A stretch of 64,000 nt of DNA from Chitinophagaceae bacterium. GTDB lineage: Bacteria > Bacteroidota > Bacteroidia > Chitinophagales > UBA10324. The notes under the pieces are model-generated. The model was given only the letters and a program-made list of their open reading frames with translations. It was not told the DNA's origin and searched no databases. Below, piece after piece: positions 45,006-52,964 of the stretch. The position numbers and the translations under genes were made by a program. Positions within the stretch are counted from its first letter, which is position 1, and each line of letters opens with the position of its first letter. Location: assembly GCA_947474435.1 (NCBI GenBank), contig CANJII010000003.1, forward strand, positions 62,001-126,000. The letters run 5' to 3'.

Positions 45006-45896
45006 ATGAATATTTCACCATCATTGGCAAAAAAAATTTCCGCTTACTCAACACTTGCTGCAGCTTTTCTTGCAGGCAGAAGTGAAGCAGATGCGCAAAT
45101 CATTTATACTGACATAAATCCCGACACCACATTCTCTCAGAACAATAGTTTGTATAGTCTTGATTTAAACAACGACGGACAACCAGATTTCAAAATAGGA
45201 ATGATAAAATATGCTGGTTTTATTTCAGCTGTTGCCGGTGAGGGACCAGCTGGAAATTCAATGATGGGTTATGGTTCCACTTTTGGGTCTTCAACAATTT
45301 ATTTAACGAAAGCTTTGTTGAATGGAGATACCATTAATGCCAATGAACAATGGGCGCCTTGTAATGCTTCAAGTTTTTCGGCAACAAGCGCTTCAAGTTT
45401 CAGTGCCTCAATGGTGCTTGCTGCTGATGTGCAGGTTTATTCAACAGTTATTGGAAACTGGCTTGGCGTACAGGATAAATTCCTTGGTTTAAAATTTAAA
45501 ATTGATACATCAACTTATTACGGATGGGCTCGTTTAGATGTTGACACGGTTAACTGGGCTTTCACGGTAAAAGATTATGCATACAATGCAGAGGCGGACA
45601 GTGAAATTTTAGCTGGTCAAATGTTTCCGGCTTCGGCCACTGAAATAAAAACTGCTGATATCGATTTGTACAAAATAAAAACCGTTAACAACTCACTTTA
45701 TCTTTCATTAAACAGCAATGAATTCATTGGTTCGAAGCTTTCTATTTATAATATTTCAGGAGCAGAAATAAGAACCGAAGAATTATTGGATATTGAAACT
45801 GCTTTGAAATTAAGAACCTTTGGCAAAGGTGTTTATTTAATTAAAGTAGTGAAGGGAGAAAAACAGCAGGTAAAAAAAGTGGTTGTCAATTACTGA
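45006..45896 (+). CDS. Secreted protein with T9SS type A sorting domain
   Basis: A 296-residue protein. The N-terminus (ISAYSTLAAAFLAGRSEADAQ) fits a somewhat atypical signal peptide. The body (about 30-210) has a calcium-loop-like DLNNDGQPDFKIG segment and no family I can name. The last 75 residues (IKTVNNSLYLSLNSNEF... KGVYLIKVVKGEKQQVKKVVV) form a type A C-terminal domain for type IX secretion. A weak TACATTCG box lies about 20 bases upstream. It converges with the PAP2-like gene, two bases apart. Confidence 0.8.
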   Translation: MNISPSLAKKISAYSTLAAAFLAGRSEADAQIIYTDINPDTTFSQNNSLYSLDLNNDGQPDFKIGMIKYAGFISAVAGEGPAGNSMMGYGSTFGSSTIYLTKALLNGDTINANEQWAPCNASSFSATSASSFSASMVLAADVQVYSTVIGNWLGVQDKFLGLKFKIDTSTYYGWARLDVDTVNWAFTVKDYAYNAEADSEILAGQMFPASATEIKTADIDLYKIKTVNNSLYLSLNSNEFIGSKLSIYNISGAEIRTEELLDIETALKLRTFGKGVYLIKVVKGEKQQVKKVVVNY

Positions 45897-45898
45897 TA

Positions 45899-46519
45899 TC
45901 AGAACGACAACCGGAACGCAACTACCTGCAACATAAAGCCAACAAAATATCCGAGATACACATCTGCATCTTTGTGTGCGTTAAGTATTAAGCGACTGGT
46001 GCCAACAATCCCTGCAATAATTGCTATGAGCATTAATGATGGAATAAGATTGTGCGCCGAAAAAAATGCGTTGCCAAAAGCCAGACCGAGTAAAGCACCC
46101 ATGCCCGTTGCATGCAAACTTATTTTCCGAAAAAGATTTATCACGAATGCAGCACTTGCTGATAAACAGGCGCCGAGCATTATTACACTTAACAGCAATG
46201 GATCGCCACTGTTACGGAAAACAGAAAAAGTCCAGATGTAAAAAACCAATGTGCTGATGTAAGGAATGATTCGCTCCTTCGCATCGTCCATGATAAATGA
46301 TTTTATAAATCCGAGCTGATACATCATCAGTAAACTGAAAACCGGAAAAAGAAATGTGTTCAGAAAAACTTTGAGTATCGGAATCCAGGTATAAGAGCCA
46401 TAGTTGCCAAACAAAAACGGATTGGTATAAATGACTAATGCAAACGAATAAGTCGGAAGCAACAGTGGATGAAATGCATAAGTAAAAAATTTAGCTGCAG
46501 CTTTTATCGGGGTAGTCAA
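45899..46519 (-). CDS. PAP2-like membrane protein with degenerate phosphatase motifs
   Basis: A 206-residue protein with about six membrane helices. It keeps traces of PAP2 phosphatase motifs: DAKERIIPY (motif 1, KxxxxxxRP), LHATGMGALLG (motif 2, PSGH, with SLH in place of SGH), and SRLILNAHKDADVYLG (motif 3, SRxxxxxHxxxD, intact). Motifs 1 and 2 are substituted, so catalysis on lipid phosphates is uncertain. In Bacteroidota this group is usually annotated as hypothetical or phosphatase-like. Confidence 0.65.
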   Translation of the reverse strand: MTTPIKAAAKFFTYAFHPLLLPTYSFALVIYTNPFLFGNYGSYTWIPILKVFLNTFLFPVFSLLMMYQLGFIKSFIMDDAKERIIPYISTLVFYIWTFSVFRNSGDPLLLSVIMLGACLSASAAFVINLFRKISLHATGMGALLGLAFGNAFFSAHNLIPSLMLIAIIAGIVGTSRLILNAHKDADVYLGYFVGFMLQVVAFRLSF

Positions 46520-46520
46520 T

Positions 46521-46560
46521 GTGAATTGTCAATGGTGAATTGTGAAAAGCAAATTGTAAA
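46521..46560. repeat. GTGAATTGTCAATGGTGAAT dispersed repeat
   Basis: GTGAATTGTCAATGGTGAAT here is identical to 50259-50278, and is followed by a related TGTGAAAAGCAAATTGTAAA. A separate tract of CATACTGCCTACTGTAAACTG type lies at 46611-46637, just before the rpoN stop. Confidence 0.7.
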
Positions 46561-46656
46561 TAATGAATATTAAATTTTGAAATTTAAAACTGTGTATGGT
46601 CAAACAAACTGCATACTGCCTACTGTAAACTGCTTACTAACATCTGCCAGCTGACT

Positions 46657-48204
46657 TCAAAGTTCTCTCCGCAACCTTGCAACCGGAATATTTAACTGCT
46701 CACGATATTTTGCAACGGTGCGGCGTGCAATGTTGTATCCTTTTTCTCTAAGCAATTCGGTCAGTCGCTCATCAGCCAACGGTTTCTTTTTATCTTCTAA
46801 ATCAATCAGGTCGCTCAGAATTTTTTTCACTTCGCGTGTGCTTACTTCTTCGCCACTGTCAGTACTTAATGATTCGCTGAAAAAGAATTTCAATTTGTAA
46901 GTAGCAAATTCGGTTTGCACATACTTGCTGTTTGCCACGCGACTGATAGTTGAAATATCCATTCCGATTCGCTCAGCAATATCTTTCAATATCATCGGTC
47001 GCATTTGTGTTTCATCACCTGTGATAAAAAATTCGTACTGGTATTCCATGATGGTGTGCATCACCGAGTAAAGTGTATTGTATCGTTGCGTGATGGCATC
47101 TATAAACCATTTTGCTGAATCCATTTTCTGCTTAATGAAGATGAGCGCCTCCTTTGATTTTTTATCGCCGCTCTTTTTATAATCCTTCATCATTGCCTTA
47201 AACCCATTGCTGATTCGAAGCTCAGGAATGTTCATGTTGTGCAATGTAATTTCCAGTTTGCCATCGTTATTCGTTATAAAAAAATCAGGAACAATAAACG
47301 ATTGTGTGTTTATGCTTTCAGCAAACGCGCTTCCGGGTTTCGGATTCAGGTGAATGATTTCATTCATCACCAATTTAAATTTCTTATCGTCTATCTCTAA
47401 ATGTTTTTGAAGTTTGTCGTAATGTTTTTTTACAAACTCATCAAAATAATCGGTGACCACGCGAATGGCGAGCGTATCAATTTCAGTATGTGTTTCGGCT
47501 TGTTTTCTTTTCAGTTGCAACAACAAACATTCTTTTAAATCTCGAGCGCCCACACCCGGAGGATCGAGCAGATGAATAATTTTTAAAAGTTCATCTAACT
47601 TTTCGAAAGAAGTAGAAATGTTTTGAGAGAAACTTAAATCATCCACCATCGCATCAATGGGCCGGCGCAGGTATCCATCTTCATCAATGCTACCGATGAT
47701 GTAATGCACTAACTCCAAATCTTCATCGTGCAACTCTAACATGCCTGCTTGCTCCTCTAAATATTCATGAAAACTCCGCTGAACAGGTATTGGCACTCCT
47801 TGTTTTTCTTCATCTTCAGAATAAGCATCACCACGAGTACTGTAATCAGCCACTTCATCTTCATCCATGTAATCACTTATATCAACATCATTGTCGTCAA
47901 CAGATGTGTCAGTTATATCTTCTGTTGAATCATCATCTATTGTATCGTCCTTCTCCGCTTTTTCTTCAGCTGCAATTTCCGGAATTTCTTCTATTGGTTC
48001 TTCCGGCACATCATCTTCACTGTTTACCGATTCTTTTTCATCCGCTTCTTCAGGGACGCCTTCTTCCAATGCTGGATTAGCTTCCAACTCTTCTTTAATC
48101 CTTTCTTCCAGATTAGCCGCAGGAATCTGCAACAGTTTCATCAGCTGAATCTGCTGCGGCGACATTTTTAAAAACATCTTCTGATGCATTCCTTGTTTAA
48201 GCAT
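46657..48204 (-). CDS. rpoN: RNA polymerase sigma-54 factor
   Basis: The track ORF begins at 48378, but family N-termini start with the Region I segment, here MLKQGMHQKMFLKMSPQQIQ from the ATG at 48204, giving 515 residues. Region I (LMKLLQIPAANLEERI) contacts activators; an acidic Region II (about 55-135) is unusually long; the core-binding domain follows (about 140-340), and the RpoN box near the C-terminus is present as ARRTVAKYREQL, with the HTH before it (DISTISRVANSKY). No enhancer-binding protein is encoded in the window. Confidence 0.96.
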   Translation of the reverse strand: MLKQGMHQKMFLKMSPQQIQLMKLLQIPAANLEERIKEELEANPALEEGVPEEADEKESVNSEDDVPEEPIEEIPEIAAEEKAEKDDTIDDDSTEDITDTSVDDNDVDISDYMDEDEVADYSTRGDAYSEDEEKQGVPIPVQRSFHEYLEEQAGMLELHDEDLELVHYIIGSIDEDGYLRRPIDAMVDDLSFSQNISTSFEKLDELLKIIHLLDPPGVGARDLKECLLLQLKRKQAETHTEIDTLAIRVVTDYFDEFVKKHYDKLQKHLEIDDKKFKLVMNEIIHLNPKPGSAFAESINTQSFIVPDFFITNNDGKLEITLHNMNIPELRISNGFKAMMKDYKKSGDKKSKEALIFIKQKMDSAKWFIDAITQRYNTLYSVMHTIMEYQYEFFITGDETQMRPMILKDIAERIGMDISTISRVANSKYVQTEFATYKLKFFFSESLSTDSGEEVSTREVKKILSDLIDLEDKKKPLADERLTELLREKGYNIARRTVAKYREQLNIPVARLRREL

Positions 48205-48319
48205 ACTGTCGTTTAATAACCCGACAAAAATATAAAGCAGAAGCCAACCATTTATGCTTTGGTAATAATGTTGGCAGAAAGAATTGGAATTCATTTGGCA
48301 ATAGTTTCTTTTGCAAAAC

Positions 48320-50254
48320 ATGAAGAGATGGTTATCACTTGCAATTAACTGGCTGGCTGTTTTAGTGCTTCTTTTCATACTGGAGAAAGGAATATTTCTC
48401 CTGTACTTTTTTCACAAGACTTCACAACTTTCGATTGCTGATATCATTGGTGTTTTCACTCATGGGTTGTGGTTGGATATTTCTTTAACCTCCTATCTGA
48501 TAACGATACCACTAGTTTTCTTTTTAATTCAATTGCTATTTGAAAAGAGAATAATGAGTTTGAATAGCCTCGGTTCGTTTCCTCATGAACCGAAATTTTC
48601 GGAGCGTGAAGACACGCGCCGAGGTAAAATGATGAGTTTGTTTTTCAAAATTTATTTGCCAATTATTTTTTTCATCATCGGATTATTGTTCGTGGGTGAT
48701 TTGGGTATTTATGAAAACTGGAGCACCAAGTTGAATGTGCGCGCCATTCAAAATATTTTAAATCCGAAAGAGATGATGGCATCAGCAGGTGCATCACCGG
48801 TTTGGCTCTACATATTGATAATTATTGCGCATGTAATTTATGGTTGGTTTGCTGCGAAATTTTTAAGCAACAAAAAATTTGCAACCGCAGTTGGCGGAAT
48901 AAGGTGGTTGAACATTCCATACTTTTTTCTGATGAGCGGATTTGCTTTTCTTGGAATCAGAGGAGGATGGCAGGTGGCCCCCATGAATGAAAGCAGTGCC
49001 TACTTTTCGCAAAATGCTTTTGCCAATCATGCAGCAATTAATACAACATGGTATGCCATTCAATCCATAATCAACATAAAAAAATATGATACGCACAATC
49101 CATATAAATTCATGAGTGATGAAAAAGCAAAGGAGTTGGTTGCTGATTTATATAAATCAAAAATTGATTCTTCATTAAAAATTTTTAAAACTGAAAAACC
49201 CAATGTTGTTTTTATTCAGATTGAAAGTTATGGTGCCGATGTGGTGAAGGAGTTGGCTGGTATAGAAGGACTTACTCCCAATCTTTCAAAAATTATAAGT
49301 GAAGGATTGTTGTTCGAAAATATTTATGCAAGTGGTTTCCGTACCGACCAGGGATTGGTTTCCATGCTTTCAGGTTTTCCGGCGCAACCAAATGTGTCCA
49401 TCATCTGGAATACAGAGAAGCAGGAAAAGCTACCAACAATCACACAAAAAATAAAACAGAAAGGTTACAACACACAACTGATTTATGCAGGCGATATTTT
49501 ATTCAGCAACATGAAGGCATTTGTGGTGCACAACGGTTTTGAAAAAATAATTACTGAAAACGATTTCGCCATTTCAGACCGCACATCAAAATGGGGTGTT
49601 TATGATGGTGTTATGTTTCAACACGCGATAAAAGAAATCAATGAAATAAAACAACCATTCTTCACTTACATCATCACACTCACAAGTCATGAGCCGTATG
49701 ATATTCCATCGCAACCAAAATTTCCGGGAGAGGATGCAGCAGAAAAATTTAAGAGCGCCTGTTATTATACTGATGAAACACTTGGTGAGTTTTTTACAGA
49801 AGCAAAAAAACAATTGTGGTATGCAAACACCATTTTTATTCTTTGTGCTGATCATGGTCATCGCTATCCTTTTAACAGAGAAGCTTACATGCCCGCTGTT
49901 CATCACATTCCATTGATTATGGTTGGCGGCGCATTGAATGATAGTTTAGCTGGAAAAAGAATTTTATCCATCGGATCCCAAACTGATATTGCTTCAACTC
50001 TGCTTCACCAATTGGAAATTAATTCGGAAGATTTTATCTGGAGTTCTGATTTGTTAAATCCATCAACAAAAAATTTCGCTTACTATTCATTCGATGATGG
50101 TTTTGGTTGGGTGAGCCGGTATGATACCATTGCATACAGCAACACTTTTAAATGTTTATCGTGGCCATATAATTCAACCGATTCGTTGCACTCTTCTATT
50201 GACACCGCCAAAGCCTACCTGCAAACATTATTTAATGCATATCTGAAATATTGA
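48320..50254 (+). CDS. LtaS-like membrane sulfatase/phosphoglycerol transferase
   Basis: From the ATG at 48320, 644 residues. About five N-terminal membrane helices (to about 220) precede an extracytoplasmic alkaline-phosphatase-fold domain: VVFIQIESYGADV (first metal aspartate/glutamate region, about 295), SGFRTDQGLVSML (nucleophile threonine region near 340), LTSHEPYDIP (about 455) and CADHGHRYP (near 510). LtaS relatives transfer phosphoglycerol or phosphoethanolamine to surface polymers. An in-frame 57-base hairpin element sits at residues about 84-102, in a loop between helices. It is divergent from rpoN. Confidence 0.88.
   Translation: MKRWLSLAINWLAVLVLLFILEKGIFLLYFFHKTSQLSIADIIGVFTHGLWLDISLTSYLITIPLVFFLIQLLFEKRIMSLNSLGSFPHEPKFSEREDTRRGKMMSLFFKIYLPIIFFIIGLLFVGDLGIYENWSTKLNVRAIQNILNPKEMMASAGASPVWLYILIIIAHVIYGWFAAKFLSNKKFATAVGGIRWLNIPYFFLMSGFAFLGIRGGWQVAPMNESSAYFSQNAFANHAAINTTWYAIQSIINIKKYDTHNPYKFMSDEKAKELVADLYKSKIDSSLKIFKTEKPNVVFIQIESYGADVVKELAGIEGLTPNLSKIISEGLLFENIYASGFRTDQGLVSMLSGFPAQPNVSIIWNTEKQEKLPTITQKIKQKGYNTQLIYAGDILFSNMKAFVVHNGFEKIITENDFAISDRTSKWGVYDGVMFQHAIKEINEIKQPFFTYIITLTSHEPYDIPSQPKFPGEDAAEKFKSACYYTDETLGEFFTEAKKQLWYANTIFILCADHGHRYPFNREAYMPAVHHIPLIMVGGALNDSLAGKRILSIGSQTDIASTLLHQLEINSEDFIWSSDLLNPSTKNFAYYSFDDGFGWVSRYDTIAYSNTFKCLSWPYNSTDSLHSSIDTAKAYLQTLFNAYLKY
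48568..48624. repeat. Palindromic element inserted in frame in the LtaS-like gene
   Basis: A 57-base (19-codon) unit with an outer stem CCTCGG/CCGAGG enclosing two hairpins: GGTTC...GAACC (48572-48591) and GCGTG-AAGA-CACGC (48604-48617). It is related to the hairpins in the gene at 58.2 kb. In the protein it reads LGSFPHEPKFSEREDTRRG. Confidence 0.75.
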
Positions 50255-50258
50255 TTCT

Positions 50259-50370
50259 GTGAATTGTCAATGGTGAATTTTCTTTGGTGAATACGCAATG
50301 GTGAATTGTGAATTCTTACTCCATAATTTTTTACTATTCAAAATTGACTATTCACCATTGACCATTCACT
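50259..50370. repeat. Inverted GTGAATTGTCAATGGTGAAT repeat cluster before asnS
   Basis: Direct copies GTGAATTGTCAATGGTGAAT (50259) and GCAATGGTGAATTGTGAATT (50295 region) face a complementary copy TGACTATTCACCATTGACCA (50347 on). The arms could pair into a long hairpin in the leader of asnS. It shares 20 identical bases with the repeat at 46521. Confidence 0.75.
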
Positions 50371-50407
50371 ATTACTTTAGCGCCGCAAAAAATTTAACAG
50401 AAAAATC

Positions 50408-51931
50408 ATGACATCAGTTTTCATTAAAGACCTTGCAAAGTATGAAGGTCAGGAAGTGCAATTGCAGGGGTGGGTTTACAACAAGCGTTCCGGCAAGGGA
50501 TTGTTTTTTATTGTGCTGCGCGATGGCTTCGGGTACTGCCAGTGTGTGGTGGACGAAAAAATTGTGAATTCCGAATCGTTTGAAGCATCGAAAAATTTAA
50601 CCCAGGAAAGCTCGTGCACCATAGTTGGTATAGTGGTGAAGGACGAACGACAAATGGGTGGATATGAAATTCAAGCAACGAGTGTTGAAGTAATTTCTAT
50701 TGCAGAGGAATTTCCGATTTCAAAAAAAGAACATGGAGTTGATTTTCTGATGGATGAGCGGCACTTGTGGTTGCGCACGCAACGGCAATGGGCAATCATG
50801 CGCATTCGTAACAAGATGATTTTTTCCATTCACAAATTTTTTCAGTCGAATGATTTTGTGCAAATGGATGCTCCGATTTTCACAGGCAATGCAGTGGAAG
50901 GAACGAGCACATTATTCGAAACAGATTTTTACGGACAAAGCGCATACTTGAGTCAGAGTGGACAATTGTATGGCGAAGCGATGGCAATGGCGTTCAACAA
51001 GATTTACACTTTCGGTCCTACTTTCAGAGCAGAGAAATCGAAAACGCGCCGACACTTATCAGAGTTCTGGATGATAGAACCCGAAATGGCTTTTCATGAT
51101 TTAGACATGAACATGAATGTGATTGAAGCGATGATGAAATTTGTAGTGAATGAATTAGTAGTGGTGTGCGCAGAAGAATTTAAAATCATTGGTCGCGATG
51201 TATCTATTCTTAAAAATATTAATCGTCCGTTTCCTCGCATTGCTTATGATGATGCTGTGGATATGATTCTCGGGAAGAAAGATGTGGATGGAAAAAACAG
51301 TATTGCATTATTAGAAGGCGATTTGAAAAAAGTGCAGGACAGAATTGCTGAAGTGAAAAAAGAAACTGAAGAGCGCGAAGCAAAACTGAAAGATGCCGGA
51401 ATGAAAAAAGGCGAAATTGCTTTCAACCAAAACAAAATTGATTCACTGAAAAATGAATTGAAAGATTTGGAAGAAGATGAGCGCAACATTCCGAATTGGT
51501 TGAACTCGGCAAAGAATTTTCAGCGCGGAGATGATTTCGGTGGCTCCGATGAAACTGTGCTCACACGATTATTTGATATTCCGATTATGATTTACAACTG
51601 GCCTCACGAAGTGAAAGCATTTTATCTGAAGCGCGATAAGAATGCACCGCATTTAGCGAAAGGTGTTGATGTGTTAGCACCCGAAGGATACGGAGAAATT
51701 GTTGGCGGCGGCGAAAGAGAAACAGATATTAATTTACTGAAAGAAAAAATTATTGAACACAAATTACCAATGGAAGCATTCGAATGGTACCTCGATTTGC
51801 GTCGCTATGGTTCAGTGAAACACGCGGGCTTCGGATTGGGCTTGGAAAGATTGGTAGCTTGGGTTTGTAAGTTGCCGCATGTACGCGAGACCATTCCGTT
51901 TCCACGGATGTATGGAAGGTTGTTTCCATAG
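50408..51931 (+). CDS. asnS: Asparaginyl-tRNA synthetase with coiled-coil insertion
   Basis: A 507-residue class II synthetase. It has an N-terminal OB anticodon-binding domain (about 15-110; VQLQGWVYNKR) and the catalytic domain with motif 2 (TFRAEKSKTRRHLSEFWMIEPE near 205) and motif 3 (GFGLGLERLVAWV near 480). It is about 40 residues longer than E. coli AsnRS (466) because of a charged helical insertion at about 290-365 (VQDRIAEVKKETEER, KNELKDLEEDERN), predicted to be a coiled coil. This is probably a surface extension within the catalytic domain. Directly downstream of a repeat cluster. Confidence 0.96.
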   Translation: MTSVFIKDLAKYEGQEVQLQGWVYNKRSGKGLFFIVLRDGFGYCQCVVDEKIVNSESFEASKNLTQESSCTIVGIVVKDERQMGGYEIQATSVEVISIAEEFPISKKEHGVDFLMDERHLWLRTQRQWAIMRIRNKMIFSIHKFFQSNDFVQMDAPIFTGNAVEGTSTLFETDFYGQSAYLSQSGQLYGEAMAMAFNKIYTFGPTFRAEKSKTRRHLSEFWMIEPEMAFHDLDMNMNVIEAMMKFVVNELVVVCAEEFKIIGRDVSILKNINRPFPRIAYDDAVDMILGKKDVDGKNSIALLEGDLKKVQDRIAEVKKETEEREAKLKDAGMKKGEIAFNQNKIDSLKNELKDLEEDERNIPNWLNSAKNFQRGDDFGGSDETVLTRLFDIPIMIYNWPHEVKAFYLKRDKNAPHLAKGVDVLAPEGYGEIVGGGERETDINLLKEKIIEHKLPMEAFEWYLDLRRYGSVKHAGFGLGLERLVAWVCKLPHVRETIPFPRMYGRLFP

Positions 51932-52078
51932 CGCATATTGCAAAGATTTTTAGGTTAAAAAAGCAACACCAGGTTCATTTCCAGTTAAATCTCTTTCCGT
52001 TGCTTTTCATAAAAATGATTTTTATTTATGTGATTCGACTCGATTACAAAAAGGTGTTTTTATTTATAAGAAAAGATA

Positions 52079-52855
52079 TTACAGTTTAATTTTTAAAAGT
52101 ACCGGACAGTGATCGCTGTGTCTTACTTCAGGTAAAATTTCTGACGATACTAAATCTTTTTCCAATTCCTTAGTTGCATTGTGATAATCAATCCGCCATC
52201 CTTTGTTGTTTGCGCGGGCATTAAAAAAATTACTCCACCAGGTGTATTGATGAGGTTCTTGATTGAAGTGGCGGAAAGTATCTATCCATCCGGTCTCAAA
52301 AAATTTTGTCATCCATTCCCTTTCTTCCGGAAGAAAGCCTGATGAGTTTTTATTTCCTTTCGGGTCGTGAATGTCAATGGGCTGATGGCAGATATTGTAA
52401 TCACCTGATAGAATAATTTTATTTCTGGTCTTCTTCAATTTGATTAAATAATCCAGGTAATCATTGAGGAAATTATACTTAAACCCCTGACGAATTTCTC
52501 CTGTTGTTCCGCTTGGAAAATAAGTGTTGATGAAAGTGGTGTCGCCAATATCCATTCGCAATACTCTTCCCTCGCTGTCATATTGATTCAGACTTATTCC
52601 TAATTTAATCTGGTCGGGTTTTAATTTAGTGAGAATACCCACGCCGCTGTATCCTTTCTTCTCTGCTGAAAACCAGAAGTGATGGTAACCAAGATTTTCA
52701 AATTCTTTCACATCAATTTGTTCCGGCTGCGCTTTTGTTTCCTGAAACATAACCACATCATACTTGTTTTCTTTCAGCCAATCCACCAATCCTTTTTTCA
52801 TGGCAGCGCGAATGCCATTGACATTGTATGTGATGAGAGAAATTTGTGAAGACAT
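52079..52855 (-). CDS. xth: Exodeoxyribonuclease III (AP endonuclease)
   Basis: A 258-residue ExoIII-family endonuclease/exonuclease/phosphatase fold enzyme that cuts at abasic sites. It has the metal-binding VVMFQETKAQ (E39), SGDYNICHQPIDIHDPKGNK and the catalytic end RHSDHCPVLLKI with the D-H pair. The start ITYNVNGIRAAMKKGL is typical. It stands alone, convergent with asnS. Confidence 0.95.
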   Translation of the reverse strand: MSSQISLITYNVNGIRAAMKKGLVDWLKENKYDVVMFQETKAQPEQIDVKEFENLGYHHFWFSAEKKGYSGVGILTKLKPDQIKLGISLNQYDSEGRVLRMDIGDTTFINTYFPSGTTGEIRQGFKYNFLNDYLDYLIKLKKTRNKIILSGDYNICHQPIDIHDPKGNKNSSGFLPEEREWMTKFFETGWIDTFRHFNQEPHQYTWWSNFFNARANNKGWRIDYHNATKELEKDLVSSEILPEVRHSDHCPVLLKIKL

Positions 52856-52912
52856 TTTTTTTATTTAATTTTTATTCAGACAAGAATAAAGAGAATCATT
52901 TATAAAAAGCAA

Positions 52913-52949
52913 TTGGACAAATTTGCAATTGGATTGCAAATTTGTCCAA
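52913..52949 (-). terminator. Intrinsic terminator after the amine oxidase gene
   Basis: A perfect 17-bp inverted repeat (TTGGACAAATTTGCAAT / ATTGCAAATTTGTCCAA) with a three-base loop; on the minus strand it runs into TTGCTTTTTATA. Confidence 0.8.
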
Positions 52950-52964
52950 CATTACGAATAGAAA

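Noticed and set aside
47790-48148. Two overlapping plus-strand ORFs (His/Leu-rich and Ser-rich)
   Set aside because: Antisense of the acidic region of rpoN; low complexity is due to Asp/Glu codons.
48205-48378. 58-residue N-terminal extension of RpoN in the track ORF
   Set aside because: The sequence is not like Region I, and the ATG at 48204 gives the family N-terminus. The extension also overlaps the divergent sulfatase start.
50259-50370. CRISPR-like array from repeated GTGAATTG/CAATGGTGAA units
   Set aside because: Units are irregular in length, in both orientations, and have no unique spacers of constant size; no cas gene is present.
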